Of a stretch of DNA of 46,115 nucleotides, positions 35,444 through 44,699 are shown in pieces. A program made the translations under genes and the position numbers. The first letter of the stretch is position 1. Every line of letters starts with the position of its first letter. Source of the stretch: a bacterium (lineage in GTDB: Bacteria; Armatimonadota; Chthonomonadetes; Chthonomonadales; Chthonomonadaceae); contig JAJYCW010000017.1 of assembly GCA_021777995.1 (NCBI GenBank), positions 1-46,115 on the forward strand, given 5' to 3'. The notes under the pieces are model-generated. The model did no database searches, was not told the origin of the DNA, and saw nothing but the letters and a program-made list of their open reading frames with translations.

Positions 35444-37696
35444 ATGAACCTGCAAGCCGCCCTTGAAATGGGCTTGAATGAGGCGGAGTACGAAAAGGTA
35501 GTCGGAATTTTGAATCGGACGCCGACGTTGACCGAGTTGGGTATGTTCGGCGTGATGTGGTCGGAACATTGCGGGTACAAATACTCCCGACCTGTATTAT
35601 CGCTCTTCAAGAACTACAAAGAGGCACAGGAGAGCGGGGCTCTTGAAAACGCTGGGGTAATACCCCTTGATGATGCGCTGGGCATCGTATTTAAAATGGA
35701 GTCGCACAATCATCCTTCGGCGGTGGAGCCCTTTCAGGGTGCGGCCACCGGAGTAGGCGGTATATTAAGAGACATTTTTACCATGGGCGCCCGGCCGGTA
35801 GCAAACCTCAATTCTCTCCGCTTCGGTCCTCTTAGCGATGTCCACAACCGTTATCTTTTAGAACACGTAGTGGCGGGAATTGCGCACTATGGCAACTGCG
35901 TGGGAGTACCAACAGTTGCCGGTGAGGTGGTTTTCAATCCCTCCTATAGCGGTAATCCCCTGGTCAATGCAATGGCAGTGGGGGTGGTAGACCGAAAGCA
36001 GGTTGCTAGTGCAGCAGCAGGGCCGGCAGGAAGTCCCGTGATTTATGTGGGTAGTGCAACGGGTAAAGACGGTATACATGGCGCTACCTTTGCAAGTGTA
36101 GAACTTGGGCCCGATTCCGAGAGTAAGCGGCCCAATGTGCAAATGGGAGATCCCTTCACTGAAAAGTTGTTGATAGAAGCTACCCTTGAAGCACTCGCAA
36201 CTGGCTATATATCCGGCATCCAGGATATGGGAGCAGCGGGGCTTACATGCAGCACGTGCGAAATGGCGGCAAAGGCGGGCCTGGGAATGGATGTTGACAT
36301 CCGAAAGGTACCCCTTAGGGAAGAGGACATGACGTCCTATGAAATAATGCTGTCCGAGTCGCAGGAGCGTATGCTGTGCACAGCTATACCTGGACAGGAA
36401 GACCAAGTAATAAAGGTCTTTCACAAATGGGGACTGCACGCCGAAGTAATTGGTGTAGTGACGGCGGACGGACTCGTACGCATACGTGACAACGGTGAGG
36501 TTGTCGCCGAGGTGCCAGCCAGGGCACTTACTGACGAGTGCCCAACATACTACCTGGAAGCCTCGCAGCCTGCTTATATTGATGAGAAGCAGTCGTTTGA
36601 TATTGAGGCGTTGCCAGCAGTAGAGTCTATAGAGTGTCCTCTTACCGCAACTCAGTGTCTTGAACGCCTGTTGGACTCGCCTAACATTGCTTCAAAGCGC
36701 TGGATTACAGAGCAGTACGACAGCATGGTGCAGACCCAAACCGTTCACCTACCCGGTGCCGATGCCGCAGTGTTGCAGATTCGCGGCGCGCAGCGCGGTA
36801 TAGCTATGAAAGTTGACGGAAATAGCAGGTATTGCTACCTCGACCCCTTCGTCGGCGCTCAAATTGCGGTTGTAGAGGCCGCTCGGAACGTCGCTTGTAC
36901 CGGCGCTCGCCCAGCGGCAGTTACCGACAACCTAAATTTTGCAAACCCCGAAAAACCCACGGGATTCTGGCAGTTTCGGCGGGCAGTAGAGGGCATTGCA
37001 CGGGCCACGGAAGTACTTAACACGCCTGTGGTAAGCGGCAACGTATCGTTCTACAACGAAACACCAGACGTACCTATTTATCCAACGCCCACGATAGGAA
37101 TGGTGGGAATCATGGAGGATCCTGGTCAGGCGTGTGGCGCTGCTTTTGTGGAAGAGGGAGATACCATCGTGCTGCTTCAGGCCTATCCAACTGTGGAGAA
37201 GGGGCTTGGAGGAAGTGAATATCTCAGTGTTATTCACGGGGTTGAAGCTGGACGCCCACCACATGTTGACTTGTATGCCGAGAAGCGCCTGCAGGAATTT
37301 CTAGCACAGGCGATTGGCAAGGGCATGTTTGCATCGTGTCACGACATTTCGGATGGTGGTCTGGCAGTAACACTTGCTGAATGTTGCATGTTAGGCGGGA
37401 TAGGTGCCCTGGTGTTGTTGAACCCGGAATCTTGGGAGGGCCAGACAACTGCGAGCCTGCTGTTTGGTGAGGCGCAGGGCCGTGTTATTGTCACTCTGAA
37501 ATCTGAGGATAGCTTCGAGCATCTGAAAAAAGTGGCGGCAGAACACCAGATCACTGCGCATTGGTTGGGAACAGTTGGCGGTGAGTTTCTGCGAATTGCA
37601 AGTGGAACCGAGGATCTCGTCTCTACGGAAGTAGGGGCAATGACGCGCATTTGGCAGGATGCGATTCCCCGGCGGATGTCGGCGGTGAATAGTTGA
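35444..37696 (+). CDS. purL: Phosphoribosylformylglycinamidine synthase subunit PurL
   Basis: PurL turns FGAR into FGAM in purine synthesis, using ATP and ammonia delivered by PurQ with PurS. The protein has 750 residues, the length of the small-PurL class. Motifs are typical: WSEHCGYKYSRP near the N-terminus, KMESHNHPSAVEPFQGAATGVGGILRDIFTMGARP (ATP and FGAR site), and a second half with the internal repeat including GGLAVTLAECC. GGAGAG lies upstream of the ATG. purQ and purS are not nearby. A promoter is predicted at 35381-35410. The following foldase gene begins 47 nt later on the same strand. Confidence 0.97.
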   Translation: MNLQAALEMGLNEAEYEKVVGILNRTPTLTELGMFGVMWSEHCGYKYSRPVLSLFKNYKEAQESGALENAGVIPLDDALGIVFKMESHNHPSAVEPFQGAATGVGGILRDIFTMGARPVANLNSLRFGPLSDVHNRYLLEHVVAGIAHYGNCVGVPTVAGEVVFNPSYSGNPLVNAMAVGVVDRKQVASAAAGPAGSPVIYVGSATGKDGIHGATFASVELGPDSESKRPNVQMGDPFTEKLLIEATLEALATGYISGIQDMGAAGLTCSTCEMAAKAGLGMDVDIRKVPLREEDMTSYEIMLSESQERMLCTAIPGQEDQVIKVFHKWGLHAEVIGVVTADGLVRIRDNGEVVAEVPARALTDECPTYYLEASQPAYIDEKQSFDIEALPAVESIECPLTATQCLERLLDSPNIASKRWITEQYDSMVQTQTVHLPGADAAVLQIRGAQRGIAMKVDGNSRYCYLDPFVGAQIAVVEAARNVACTGARPAAVTDNLNFANPEKPTGFWQFRRAVEGIARATEVLNTPVVSGNVSFYNETPDVPIYPTPTIGMVGIMEDPGQACGAAFVEEGDTIVLLQAYPTVEKGLGGSEYLSVIHGVEAGRPPHVDLYAEKRLQEFLAQAIGKGMFASCHDISDGGLAVTLAECCMLGGIGALVLLNPESWEGQTTASLLFGEAQGRVIVTLKSEDSFEHLKKVAAEHQITAHWLGTVGGEFLRIASGTEDLVSTEVGAMTRIWQDAIPRRMSAVNS

Positions 37697-37743
37697 GCTA
37701 CCGCCTGAACTCTCAACAACGTGCGAAGGAACACCGAACGCAT

Positions 37744-38886
37744 ATGATCAGTGCCCAATTAAAACGCAGGCTTGCGATACCGTTTATTGCAGTATTTGGA
37801 CTCACCTCCTCTATGTCTCTTGCAGCGCCGAAACCAGTCCACCACGCTCCTGAGCCAAAGAGGTACCTGGGTTCCGACGTGATGGCGTCTGTGGACGGCA
37901 GCATCATTACACGGCGTGAGGTTACCTACGTCTGGGTAGAGACAGATGAGAAAGCACAGCAGTCGGTAGCCCGATTACTTTTTGATCGCTGGCCCTCCCT
38001 GGGAAATTCTGGCCATGTGCTTTCGTTGCCGCGGAAGGCGATTTACCAGGATCTCTACTCCCAGGTTTGGCCGACGGGTGAGCCGCCTTATGCTGGAATA
38101 ATCTCTAACCTAATAACCGAGCATCTGGTGAACCTTATGGCGCATAAGAAGCATATTGTCGTGCAGCGTGCGCAGGCAGAGCAGCAGGCGCATCTTATGT
38201 TTAACGAGGTACGCCAGCAGCATCACTGGAAATTTTCGGATGCACAGCTGCTTAAGCAGTTTCACGTTCCCTACAGCCTTCTGATCAATGACCTAACGAT
38301 GAAATTACAGACTGAAAAACTCTATTCTGCGATGGTTGCGGCGCGATTGGGGCATCCTATCACAGATGACGACTGGGTGGTAGTCAGGTGCCTGTATACA
38401 TCAGCTGCGCCAGACGGTGTAATGTCCTCGGCTAGCAAGGCGGCCGCACGGGCACGACTTGAGGCCCTTCTTGCACAAAATCATAAGGGTACACCTTTCC
38501 ACAAACTGGCAGAAAGTAACGAGTACGCATCCTTGCAGCCTGACGGCGGACTGGTGGGGCCGAGCCTTCGCGATACCTACTGGCCAGCGCCGTTGCAGAG
38601 CGCCATTTACGCATTAAAGCCGGGTGGTGTTAGCTCGCCTATCTATTACAATGGAGGTTGGTGGGCGTTCAAGTTGCAGGCCCGTGGTGCGGCCATTGGC
38701 GCTGCACACCTGCTGGCGGCATGGAATGCAGAAGCAAGCGCGCATAGAGATATGGTGATCGTCTCGCTGAGGCGTGCCGCCGTAATCAAATCGACCGTCA
38801 AACTTCCGCCGGAGCCAGCGGTTACCGTTATTTACCCTCCCGGTGCCCACCTACCTACTTTGCCATATACGCAACGAACTGCGTAG
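37744..38886 (+). CDS. Parvulin-type peptidyl-prolyl isomerase, SurA/PrsA-like, exported
   Basis: This protein of 380 residues has a signal peptide (QLKRRLAIPFIAVFGLTSSMSLAA), an alpha-helical chaperone-like middle part, and a C-terminal parvulin domain (LAESNEYASLQPDGGLVG, YALKPGGVSSPIYYNGGWWAFKL). Such proteins isomerise prolyl bonds and help outer-membrane proteins fold in the periplasm, which suits the porins in this window. The start is set at ATG 37744, which gives a clean signal peptide; AAGGA lies 14 nt upstream. An in-frame TTG at 37693 that overlaps the purL stop would bury the signal peptide. It lies directly downstream of purL and probably on the same transcript. Confidence 0.82.
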   Translation: MISAQLKRRLAIPFIAVFGLTSSMSLAAPKPVHHAPEPKRYLGSDVMASVDGSIITRREVTYVWVETDEKAQQSVARLLFDRWPSLGNSGHVLSLPRKAIYQDLYSQVWPTGEPPYAGIISNLITEHLVNLMAHKKHIVVQRAQAEQQAHLMFNEVRQQHHWKFSDAQLLKQFHVPYSLLINDLTMKLQTEKLYSAMVAARLGHPITDDDWVVVRCLYTSAAPDGVMSSASKAAARARLEALLAQNHKGTPFHKLAESNEYASLQPDGGLVGPSLRDTYWPAPLQSAIYALKPGGVSSPIYYNGGWWAFKLQARGAAIGAAHLLAAWNAEASAHRDMVIVSLRRAAVIKSTVKLPPEPAVTVIYPPGAHLPTLPYTQRTA

Positions 38887-38894
38887 CGTCAATT

Positions 38895-39980
38895 TCAGAA
38901 GGTTTGCTGATACTGTAATTGAAGGACATCAGGGGTTGTGCCGCTTTTGAACACATAGTCAAACTGAACTCGATGCCGGATTCCCGGTAGCTGAATATTG
39001 AGCCCCAGAGTGTAGTCGTGCAGTATATTCCTTACCGAAGAGCGGGTATCTGGGTCAAATGTCTCTGCTTTCACTACCATATCCAGGTGGCGAATTGAGT
39101 TGCATACCAGTTCCGCATAGCCGCCATATGCTTCTATGGCGCGGGTGCCTCCGCCACGAATGAACTCAGCGTATGTAACCTCCGATTGTAGACGCCAGTT
39201 GCCAGATGAACCCAGGAATTCAGCGTTGTATCTCTCGTCATTACCATGAAAGTGGCTGGTTTGGTTTGCACTTAGAGACGGCAGCGCCTTGCTGAAATTG
39301 ACATCCTCATCATGGCGGTAAGCCGCCGAAAGGCCCACCTGGACTGCGGATGCGTGGAACTTTCATCGCTTTATGGCGTGCAGTGTAAGCAATCCCGCGG
39401 CCCGCATGGGTAATTCGGCGCCAGACCCGGTACCGGCAAACAGCCCAATGGTCATCTGCCCCGTGGTCGGATGGCCCTCCTGGTATTGTGCGCCAATATC
39501 GCGACCAAAAGAATGCGAAAATCCCCCATCTGGCGCCAGATTGGTACTCACTACAGCCCGATCCATCGTGTTGAGCGTAGTGGCTGGCTGCATATTCTCC
39601 AGGCCAAAGGATGGTTTTAGCTGGCCAAACCTGATGGTTCCGTTAAGAGCTTTGTGCTCGGCCCATAGATCCTCCAGCCACACCCTGTTGTCATCCACAT
39701 TGCGGGTGCCATACAGATAGGCAAGCTGCGAGTAGATCTTAAGCGAGTGTACAGGTCTCCACATAAGCTGGGCCTTAAGTAACCGAATTCCAAAGGTGCT
39801 TGCGTGATTGTTGACACCTGTATACCTAAGCTGAATGTAGCCGTGCGCGGTTACGAACTTCTGGTCGGTATCATGTTGCACGGTCGCGGCGCAAAATGCT
39901 CTGTTACTAAGTGAGAGGCATATTGGTAAGACCAAGATTGCAAATCTGTTCACTGGATAGGTTTTCCTGTTAGGTGCCAT
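38895..39980 (-). pseudogene. Outer-membrane porin gene interrupted by an in-frame TGA
   Basis: A single frame from ATG 39980 to the stop at 38895 encodes a porin of about 360 residues, broken by TGA at 39363-39365. The first part has a signal peptide (RFAILVLPICLSLSNRAFCA) and the strand patterns of phosphate-selective O/P-type porins (GYIQLRYTGVN, IRFGQLKPSFGLENM, GRDIGAQYQ). Codons after the TGA continue in the same frame as barrel strands (QVGLSAAYRHDED, YTLGLNIQLPGIRHRVQFDYVF) and end in a C-terminal Phe, as outer-membrane barrels do. No second stop or frameshift is seen, so the lesion is recent, a sequencing error, or read through. A GTG 24 nt after the TGA could not restart an exported porin. 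TGA acts as stop in neighbouring genes, so a changed genetic code is unlikely. Confidence 0.75.
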
Positions 39981-40254
39981 TAAGCTGCCACAGTAGGAGT
40001 GGTACCATGACGCACACACGAAAATGGCGGTGTTAAGTTAATAGTTGAACGATAGGCGCCATAGTATCGGCTAATGCCCCCCTTCATATCAGGTATAAGC
40101 CTTGGTGAGTTACACAGCACACCTCAATTTAGCTCTTGACGGCTTAACAGCTTTGTAAAGGTAATGTGAAACTCAATAACGGGAGATCTCGCCCAACCAT
40201 TGAATTATGCGCGCTTGTCGATGGGAACCTGCTGGATACGAGGGTCAGAAACGA

Positions 40255-40295
40255 TGGCCCGATGTACCGCACGTCGGCGTATTGACATCGGGCCA
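40255..40295 (-). terminator. Terminator-like hairpin after the phosphoketolase gene
   Basis: Perfect 11-bp arms TGGCCCGATGT (40255-40265) and ACATCGGGCCA (40285-40295) with a 19-nt loop begin 15 nt after the phosphoketolase stop. On the minus strand TCGTTTCT follows, a weak U tract. Confidence 0.6.
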
Positions 40296-40309
40296 GGAAC
40301 AGGGCGTGA

Positions 40310-42691
40310 CTACCGCGTCCACTTCCAGTTTTTTACCATTGGCATATCGTCGCCGTAAACGCGAATGTAGTTTCGGTGTGCGGTGCGCCTGTCGCGCATC
40401 TGCTGACGCACGTGGGCTGCTTTTACACCAAGTTGCGGAGTGCGGTCGATGACGTCCATCACAAGATGGAACCGGTCAAGATCGTTCATCACGACCATGT
40501 CAAAGGGAGTGGTTGTGGTTCCCTCCTCCTTGTAGCCACGAACATGCAAGTTGCTATGACCTGCGCGGCGATAGGTAAGCCGGTGTATAAGCCAAGGGTA
40601 CCCGTGAAATGCGAAGATAACGGGCTTGTCCTTGGTGAACAGCAGATCATACTCTCGATCACTTAGGCCGTGCGGATGTTCGCTGTCTGTTTGCAGTGTC
40701 ATGAGGTCTACCACATTGATGAACCGTACCTTTAGGTCGGGAAACTCGGATCTCAGGATGTCCGCGGCGGCCAGTGCCTCCAGCGTGGGTACGTCTCCAG
40801 CACACGCCAGAACCACGTCGGGCTCATAGCCACAGTCCGTGCTAGCCCAATCCCAAATGCCAATTCCTGCTGTGCAGTGTGCCACGGCTGCATCCATAGA
40901 GAGATACTGCAGGGCAGGTTGCTTGCCAGCTACGATGACGTTGATGTAGTGACGGCTGCGCAGGCAGTGATCTGCCACCGAAAGCAGGCAGTTTGCATCT
41001 GGCGGCAGGTAAACGCGAACGACTTCTGCCTTTTTGTTGATGACGTGGTCGATGAAGCCCGGGTCCTGGTGGCTAAATCCATTGTGATCCTGTCGCCATA
41101 CATGTGAAGTTAGCAGGTAGTTGAGCGAGGCAATAGGCCGCCGCCAGGGAATGTGCCGGGTGGTCTTTAGCCACTTTGCATGCTGGTTAAACATCGAGTC
41201 AATGATATGGATGAATGCCTCATAACAGGAAAAGAAACCATGGCGGCCCGTAAGCAGATACCCTTCAAGCCAGCCTTGGCACATGTGTTCACTAAGCACC
41301 TCCATCACGCGGCCGTCATTTGATAAGTGGTCGTCCGTTGGCAGAATCTGCGCCGTGGATACACGATTGGTCTCCTGAAAGAGATCCGTGAGCCGGTTAG
41401 AGGCAGTCTCATCCGGACCCATTACCCGGAAGTTAGCGCTAGTTAGGTTCTCCTTCATTACATCGCGCAGAAACGTACCCAGTACCCTGGTTGCTTCCGC
41501 TTCGGTTTGAGCGGGATGTTCCACTGTGACGCCATAGTCACGAAAGTCTGGTAGTCGAAGGTCACGCAGCAGGGAGCCGCCGTTGGCCACCGGATTCGCA
41601 CCCATTCTCAGGTCGCCCACTGGGGCGAGTGCGGCGATTTCGGGCAGTATCGTGCCGTTTTGGTCGAAGAGCTCTTCAGGTTTGTACGAGAGCATCCACT
41701 GCTCAAGTAGTTTTAGATGGGCAGGATTCGCACGTACATCGGAAACGGGAACTTGGTGGCTGCGGAAACTTCCCTCCTCGGGCAGGCCGTCGACCTCTTT
41801 AGGGCCTGTCCAGCCCTTTGGGGATTTTAGCACGATCATCGGCCAAAGTGGTCGGTCTACCATGCCTTTCGTTCTAGCTTGGTGCTGGATGGCCTTAATC
41901 TCGTCAACCACCTGGTCCATAACACCTGCCATTTGCTGGTGCATCTCGGCAGGGTCGCTTCCGCTCACAAAATAGGGATTGTGCCCATAACCACGAAGGA
42001 GGCTGGTGAGCTCATCTTCGGGTATGCGGGAAAGTACTGTCGGATTCGCTATTTTATATCCGTTAAGGTGAAGGATGGGAAGTACGGCTCCGTCGCGTGC
42101 GGGGTTAAGGAACTTGTTGGAGTGCCAGCTCGCCGCAAGAGGGCCGGTCTCTGCCTCCCCGTCGCCCACGACGCAACATACCAGTAGATCCGGGTTATCG
42201 AATGCGGCCCCATATGCGTGTGCTATGGCGTAGCCTAACTCTCCTCCCTCGTGAATAGATCCTGGTGTTTCGGGCGCGACATGGCTAGGAATGCCGCCTG
42301 GAAAGGAGAATTGTTTAAATAGGCGTTTCATTCCTTCTGCATCTTGCGATATGTTGGGATAGTGCTCACTGTAAGTGCCCTCAAGGTAGGTGTTCGCAAC
42401 AAGGCCAGGACCGCCATGCCCCGGGCCAGTTACATAGAGGGCGTTGAGCGAATTCTTTCGTATGACGCGGTTCATATGCACGTAGATAAAGTTAAGGCCC
42501 GGCGTGGTGCCCCAATGGCCCAGGAGCCTTGGCTTTACATGTTCCGCGCGTAACGGTTCTTTAAGCAGGGGATTGTCGAAAAGGTAGATTTGCCCTACAG
42601 AAAGATAGTTTGCCGCACGCCACCAGGCGTTCATTAATTGCAGTTCCTCGGTGCTAAGAGGTTGCCTGCTAGAGTTTGCACCAGAGTTCAT
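40310..42691 (-). CDS. xfp: Xylulose-5-phosphate/fructose-6-phosphate phosphoketolase
   Basis: Phosphoketolase splits xylulose-5-P or fructose-6-P with phosphate into acetyl-phosphate and a shorter sugar phosphate, using thiamine diphosphate. The protein has 793 residues, the normal length. Characteristic stretches are [61 protein letters not shown], the cofactor-binding [13 protein letters not shown], and HQDPGFIDH and [12 protein letters not shown] in the second half. GAGGGAG lies 9 nt before the ATG. The gene stands alone with a terminator-like hairpin after it. No acetate kinase or phosphotransacetylase is adjacent; Acs (5502-7493) may use acetate that results from acetyl-phosphate. Confidence 0.97.
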   Translation of the reverse strand: MNSGANSSRQPLSTEELQLMNAWWRAANYLSVGQIYLFDNPLLKEPLRAEHVKPRLLGHWGTTPGLNFIYVHMNRVIRKNSLNALYVTGPGHGGPGLVANTYLEGTYSEHYPNISQDAEGMKRLFKQFSFPGGIPSHVAPETPGSIHEGGELGYAIAHAYGAAFDNPDLLVCCVVGDGEAETGPLAASWHSNKFLNPARDGAVLPILHLNGYKIANPTVLSRIPEDELTSLLRGYGHNPYFVSGSDPAEMHQQMAGVMDQVVDEIKAIQHQARTKGMVDRPLWPMIVLKSPKGWTGPKEVDGLPEEGSFRSHQVPVSDVRANPAHLKLLEQWMLSYKPEELFDQNGTILPEIAALAPVGDLRMGANPVANGGSLLRDLRLPDFRDYGVTVEHPAQTEAEATRVLGTFLRDVMKENLTSANFRVMGPDETASNRLTDLFQETNRVSTAQILPTDDHLSNDGRVMEVLSEHMCQGWLEGYLLTGRHGFFSCYEAFIHIIDSMFNQHAKWLKTTRHIPWRRPIASLNYLLTSHVWRQDHNGFSHQDPGFIDHVINKKAEVVRVYLPPDANCLLSVADHCLRSRHYINVIVAGKQPALQYLSMDAAVAHCTAGIGIWDWASTDCGYEPDVVLACAGDVPTLEALAAADILRSEFPDLKVRFINVVDLMTLQTDSEHPHGLSDREYDLLFTKDKPVIFAFHGYPWLIHRLTYRRAGHSNLHVRGYKEEGTTTTPFDMVVMNDLDRFHLVMDVIDRTPQLGVKAAHVRQQMRDRRTAHRNYIRVYGDDMPMVKNWKWTR

Positions 42692-43041
42692 AAAGGTTTC
42701 TCCCTCGTACTGCCGTCGAACGATTCGTCCGCAATTTCACTAACGATGAAGTTGATAGGTTTCTGCTCGATTGTGAGGTGTGGGCATAGACATTTAACAG
42801 GGTAGCAATTGCCCGCAGAGTAACTCACTAACCGGTTCAAGCATACTATGAATGGGTTGTGTAGGTCAACTAGTTAGGTGGGGTTTAGTGATGAGCAGGC
42901 AGTTTCGCTAAGTGTGGTAGTACAAATGAACCGGTGCTATGGACGTGTTAATTTGATTGCGTTCGCAAATTATGCCGAAGTGGGCAAATTTAAGAACTCA
43001 GCGGGAAACGATGTGGTTTATGACAAATTTTGGCGTGCATC

Positions 43042-43070
43042 TTGACAGGGCATGAAACCTTTGTTATAAT
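43042..43070 (+). promoter_or_regulatory. Consensus sigma-70 promoter of the porin-amt operon
   Basis: TTGACA (43042-43047), a 17-nt spacer and TATAAT (43065-43070) match the consensus at all twelve positions. Transcription would begin near 43077, giving a leader of about 350 nt to the porin start. Confidence 0.85.
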
Positions 43071-43080
43071 AATAATCACT

Positions 43081-43097
43081 TCGAGAACCGTTCTCGA
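43081..43097. promoter_or_regulatory. 17-bp palindrome at the start of the porin-amt transcript
   Basis: TCGAGAAC and its exact reverse complement GTTCTCGA flank one central C. The repeat lies 11 bp after the -10 box, a few bases past the predicted transcription start, where a repressor would block promoter escape. It could also form a 5'-end hairpin in the RNA. Confidence 0.6.
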
Positions 43098-43429
43098 CGT
43101 AATCACGTTTAGAGCCTAACCGGCAATCTAAATGTGGTACCTTCTTCGCGGCATTGACGCCGCAGGCTACAGCCTTACTATGCAAGGCAAAACCAGCAAC
43201 GCAGATGTTGCTCTCCACGTCGGTATGTGTTCGGCGACCATGGCCGGCCTTCCGATCATTTTCCTATTTCTTTCTTAGCCAATGATTGGCGTTGCCATTT
43301 TAGCATGTCCGCAGATTTGTACATGCTCGTTGTATGGCGATGCTAGCTATTAATCACTTGTCCAAGATTGCAATAGCGCTGGAAACTTTTCACTAATTCC
43401 TGAATTTATCGCAGGGAGGACAACTATCT

Positions 43430-44650
43430 GTGATCCGCCTGAAAAAGTCGCACCGAAGGAAATTCGGTAACTTTCGCACTCTTAAGAAATCGCTGGCTCC
43501 TGCGCTGATGCTCGCCGCCTGTGGCGGGCTGGCCAGAGCAGATAGCGCGCCCAAGCCCGGTGCAATTACGGTCTCTGGTCTTGCAGACCTGTACTTCGGT
43601 ATCAACTTCCGCGCGCCCCACACCGCATCTACTCTTGCATTGCAGGGCGGTGGTTCAGTAGGAATTGACAATGTGGGCCGCAGCTTCGACATTAATGATC
43701 GCATCCCATCGCTAAGCCTGTTCGAGGTTAACCTTCACCGCAACGAGGGCGCCGGAATTCCGTTTGGCATTACCGCGACCCTTACCGCAGGAGACACCGC
43801 GAAAATTGTGCAGGCCAACGAACCCGGCGGTACCTCGTCGTGGCAAACGTTTCAGCAGTTGTATGTCACCAAAACGGTTAACATCGATAAGTATCCGGTA
43901 ACCTTCGACTTCGGTAAATGGGTCACCCCGTTTGGCCAGGAGGTCATTGAAAGCAGCGGTAACGATGAGTACTCCAGAAGTTTTGGGTTTCAGTACGCTA
44001 TACCGTTCTACCACTTTGGCCTGAGAGGCAGCGTGCCGCTATCGCCAACGGTAACTGCCTACGGGGCGATTGTTAATGGCTGGAACGATGTTGCCGATGA
44101 CAACAACGCCAAGAGCGGTATCGTGAACTTCACCTGGACACCCAACAGCAAATTTACCGGTGTGTTGGGTTACATGGGAGGCAGTGAAGGTACCGGTGCC
44201 TACGGTGTGCCGTTTAACAAGGGCTATATCAAGACAAATCTGTTTGAATTCCTTCCAACCTACCAGGCAACTAGCGCATTGAAAATTGCCGGTGAACTTG
44301 ACTACGGGCAGGGAGCAGGAACCAATGGCACGGCTCACGTTTCGGGTGACTGGCTTGATATGGCTGCATATGTGAAGTACCAGTTGACTCCCAAATCCGA
44401 TATCGCAGCCAGGATAGAGCAGTTTGAAGACATTCCTGGTGCCGGCGGAGTGGGATTGCGCACTGGAGCCACCGGATATAACAAGCTCGACGAGTTTACT
44501 CTTGATTATGAGTATGACTTCTTCAAGGGCAATTTAATAACGCGGCTTGAATACCGCCATGATCATTCGAACCAGTCGTTCTTTCTGGCTGGCGCAGGTA
44601 CCAGCCCAGATCAGGACACCTTTTATGCCAGCGCAGTGGTTAAATTCTAA
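43430..44650 (+). CDS. Outer-membrane beta-barrel porin (BBP2-like)
   Basis: This protein of 406 residues has an N-terminus rich in Lys/Arg, a hydrophobic core (LAPALMLAACGGLARA) and a likely signal peptidase site after ARA. The mature part is made of alternating beta strands (ITVSGLADLYFGINF, PVTFDFGKWVTPFGQEVI, ALKIAGELDYGQG, NLITRLEYRHDHS) and ends in VVKF with the terminal Phe typical of outer-membrane barrels. It resembles the putative beta-barrel porin-2 family. The start is GTG 43430, with GGGAGGA nine bases upstream. It is 49 nt upstream of the ammonium transporter gene and shares its promoter, so it may allow ammonium or another nitrogen source through the outer membrane; that role is inference. 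Confidence 0.85.
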   Translation: MIRLKKSHRRKFGNFRTLKKSLAPALMLAACGGLARADSAPKPGAITVSGLADLYFGINFRAPHTASTLALQGGGSVGIDNVGRSFDINDRIPSLSLFEVNLHRNEGAGIPFGITATLTAGDTAKIVQANEPGGTSSWQTFQQLYVTKTVNIDKYPVTFDFGKWVTPFGQEVIESSGNDEYSRSFGFQYAIPFYHFGLRGSVPLSPTVTAYGAIVNGWNDVADDNNAKSGIVNFTWTPNSKFTGVLGYMGGSEGTGAYGVPFNKGYIKTNLFEFLPTYQATSALKIAGELDYGQGAGTNGTAHVSGDWLDMAAYVKYQLTPKSDIAARIEQFEDIPGAGGVGLRTGATGYNKLDEFTLDYEYDFFKGNLITRLEYRHDHSNQSFFLAGAGTSPDQDTFYASAVVKF

Positions 44651-44663
44651 CCTGCGCCCAACG

Positions 44664-44685
44664 TTCCAATTGAAGTGAATTGGAA
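44664..44685 (+). promoter_or_regulatory. Hairpin next to the amt Shine-Dalgarno
   Basis: Perfect 8-bp arms TTCCAATT (44664-44671) and AATTGGAA (44678-44685) with a 6-nt loop lie between porin and amt. The right arm shares two bases with the amt ribosome-binding site AAGGAG (44684-44689). When folded it could limit ribosome access to amt or protect the porin mRNA 3' end. Confidence 0.5.
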
Positions 44686-44699
44686 GGAGACACCTCTAT

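Larger units (their letters stand above)
42692..43429. other. Intergenic region and leader upstream of the porin-amt operon
   Basis: This 738-bp stretch contains a consensus promoter (43042-43070), a palindrome (43081-43097) and about 350 nt of untranslated leader. The leader holds three short hairpins: GCGGC/GCCGC at 43148-43163, GCAAC/GTTGC at 43196-43211 and GCCAAT/ATTGGC at 43278-43290. A 48-codon frame (43132-43278) lies in the leader but has no Shine-Dalgarno. In 42692-43030, upstream of the phosphoketolase gene, no clear promoter or gene was found. Confidence 0.55.

Noticed and set aside
39363-39365. TGA read as Trp or Gly by a changed genetic code
   Set aside because: TGA ends gltD, comEC and purL at their family-typical lengths, and Trp is coded by TGG throughout.
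43132-43278. 48-codon frame in the leader of the porin-amt operon
   Set aside because: It has no Shine-Dalgarno and no recognisable product; it is kept only as a possible leader peptide in the findings.
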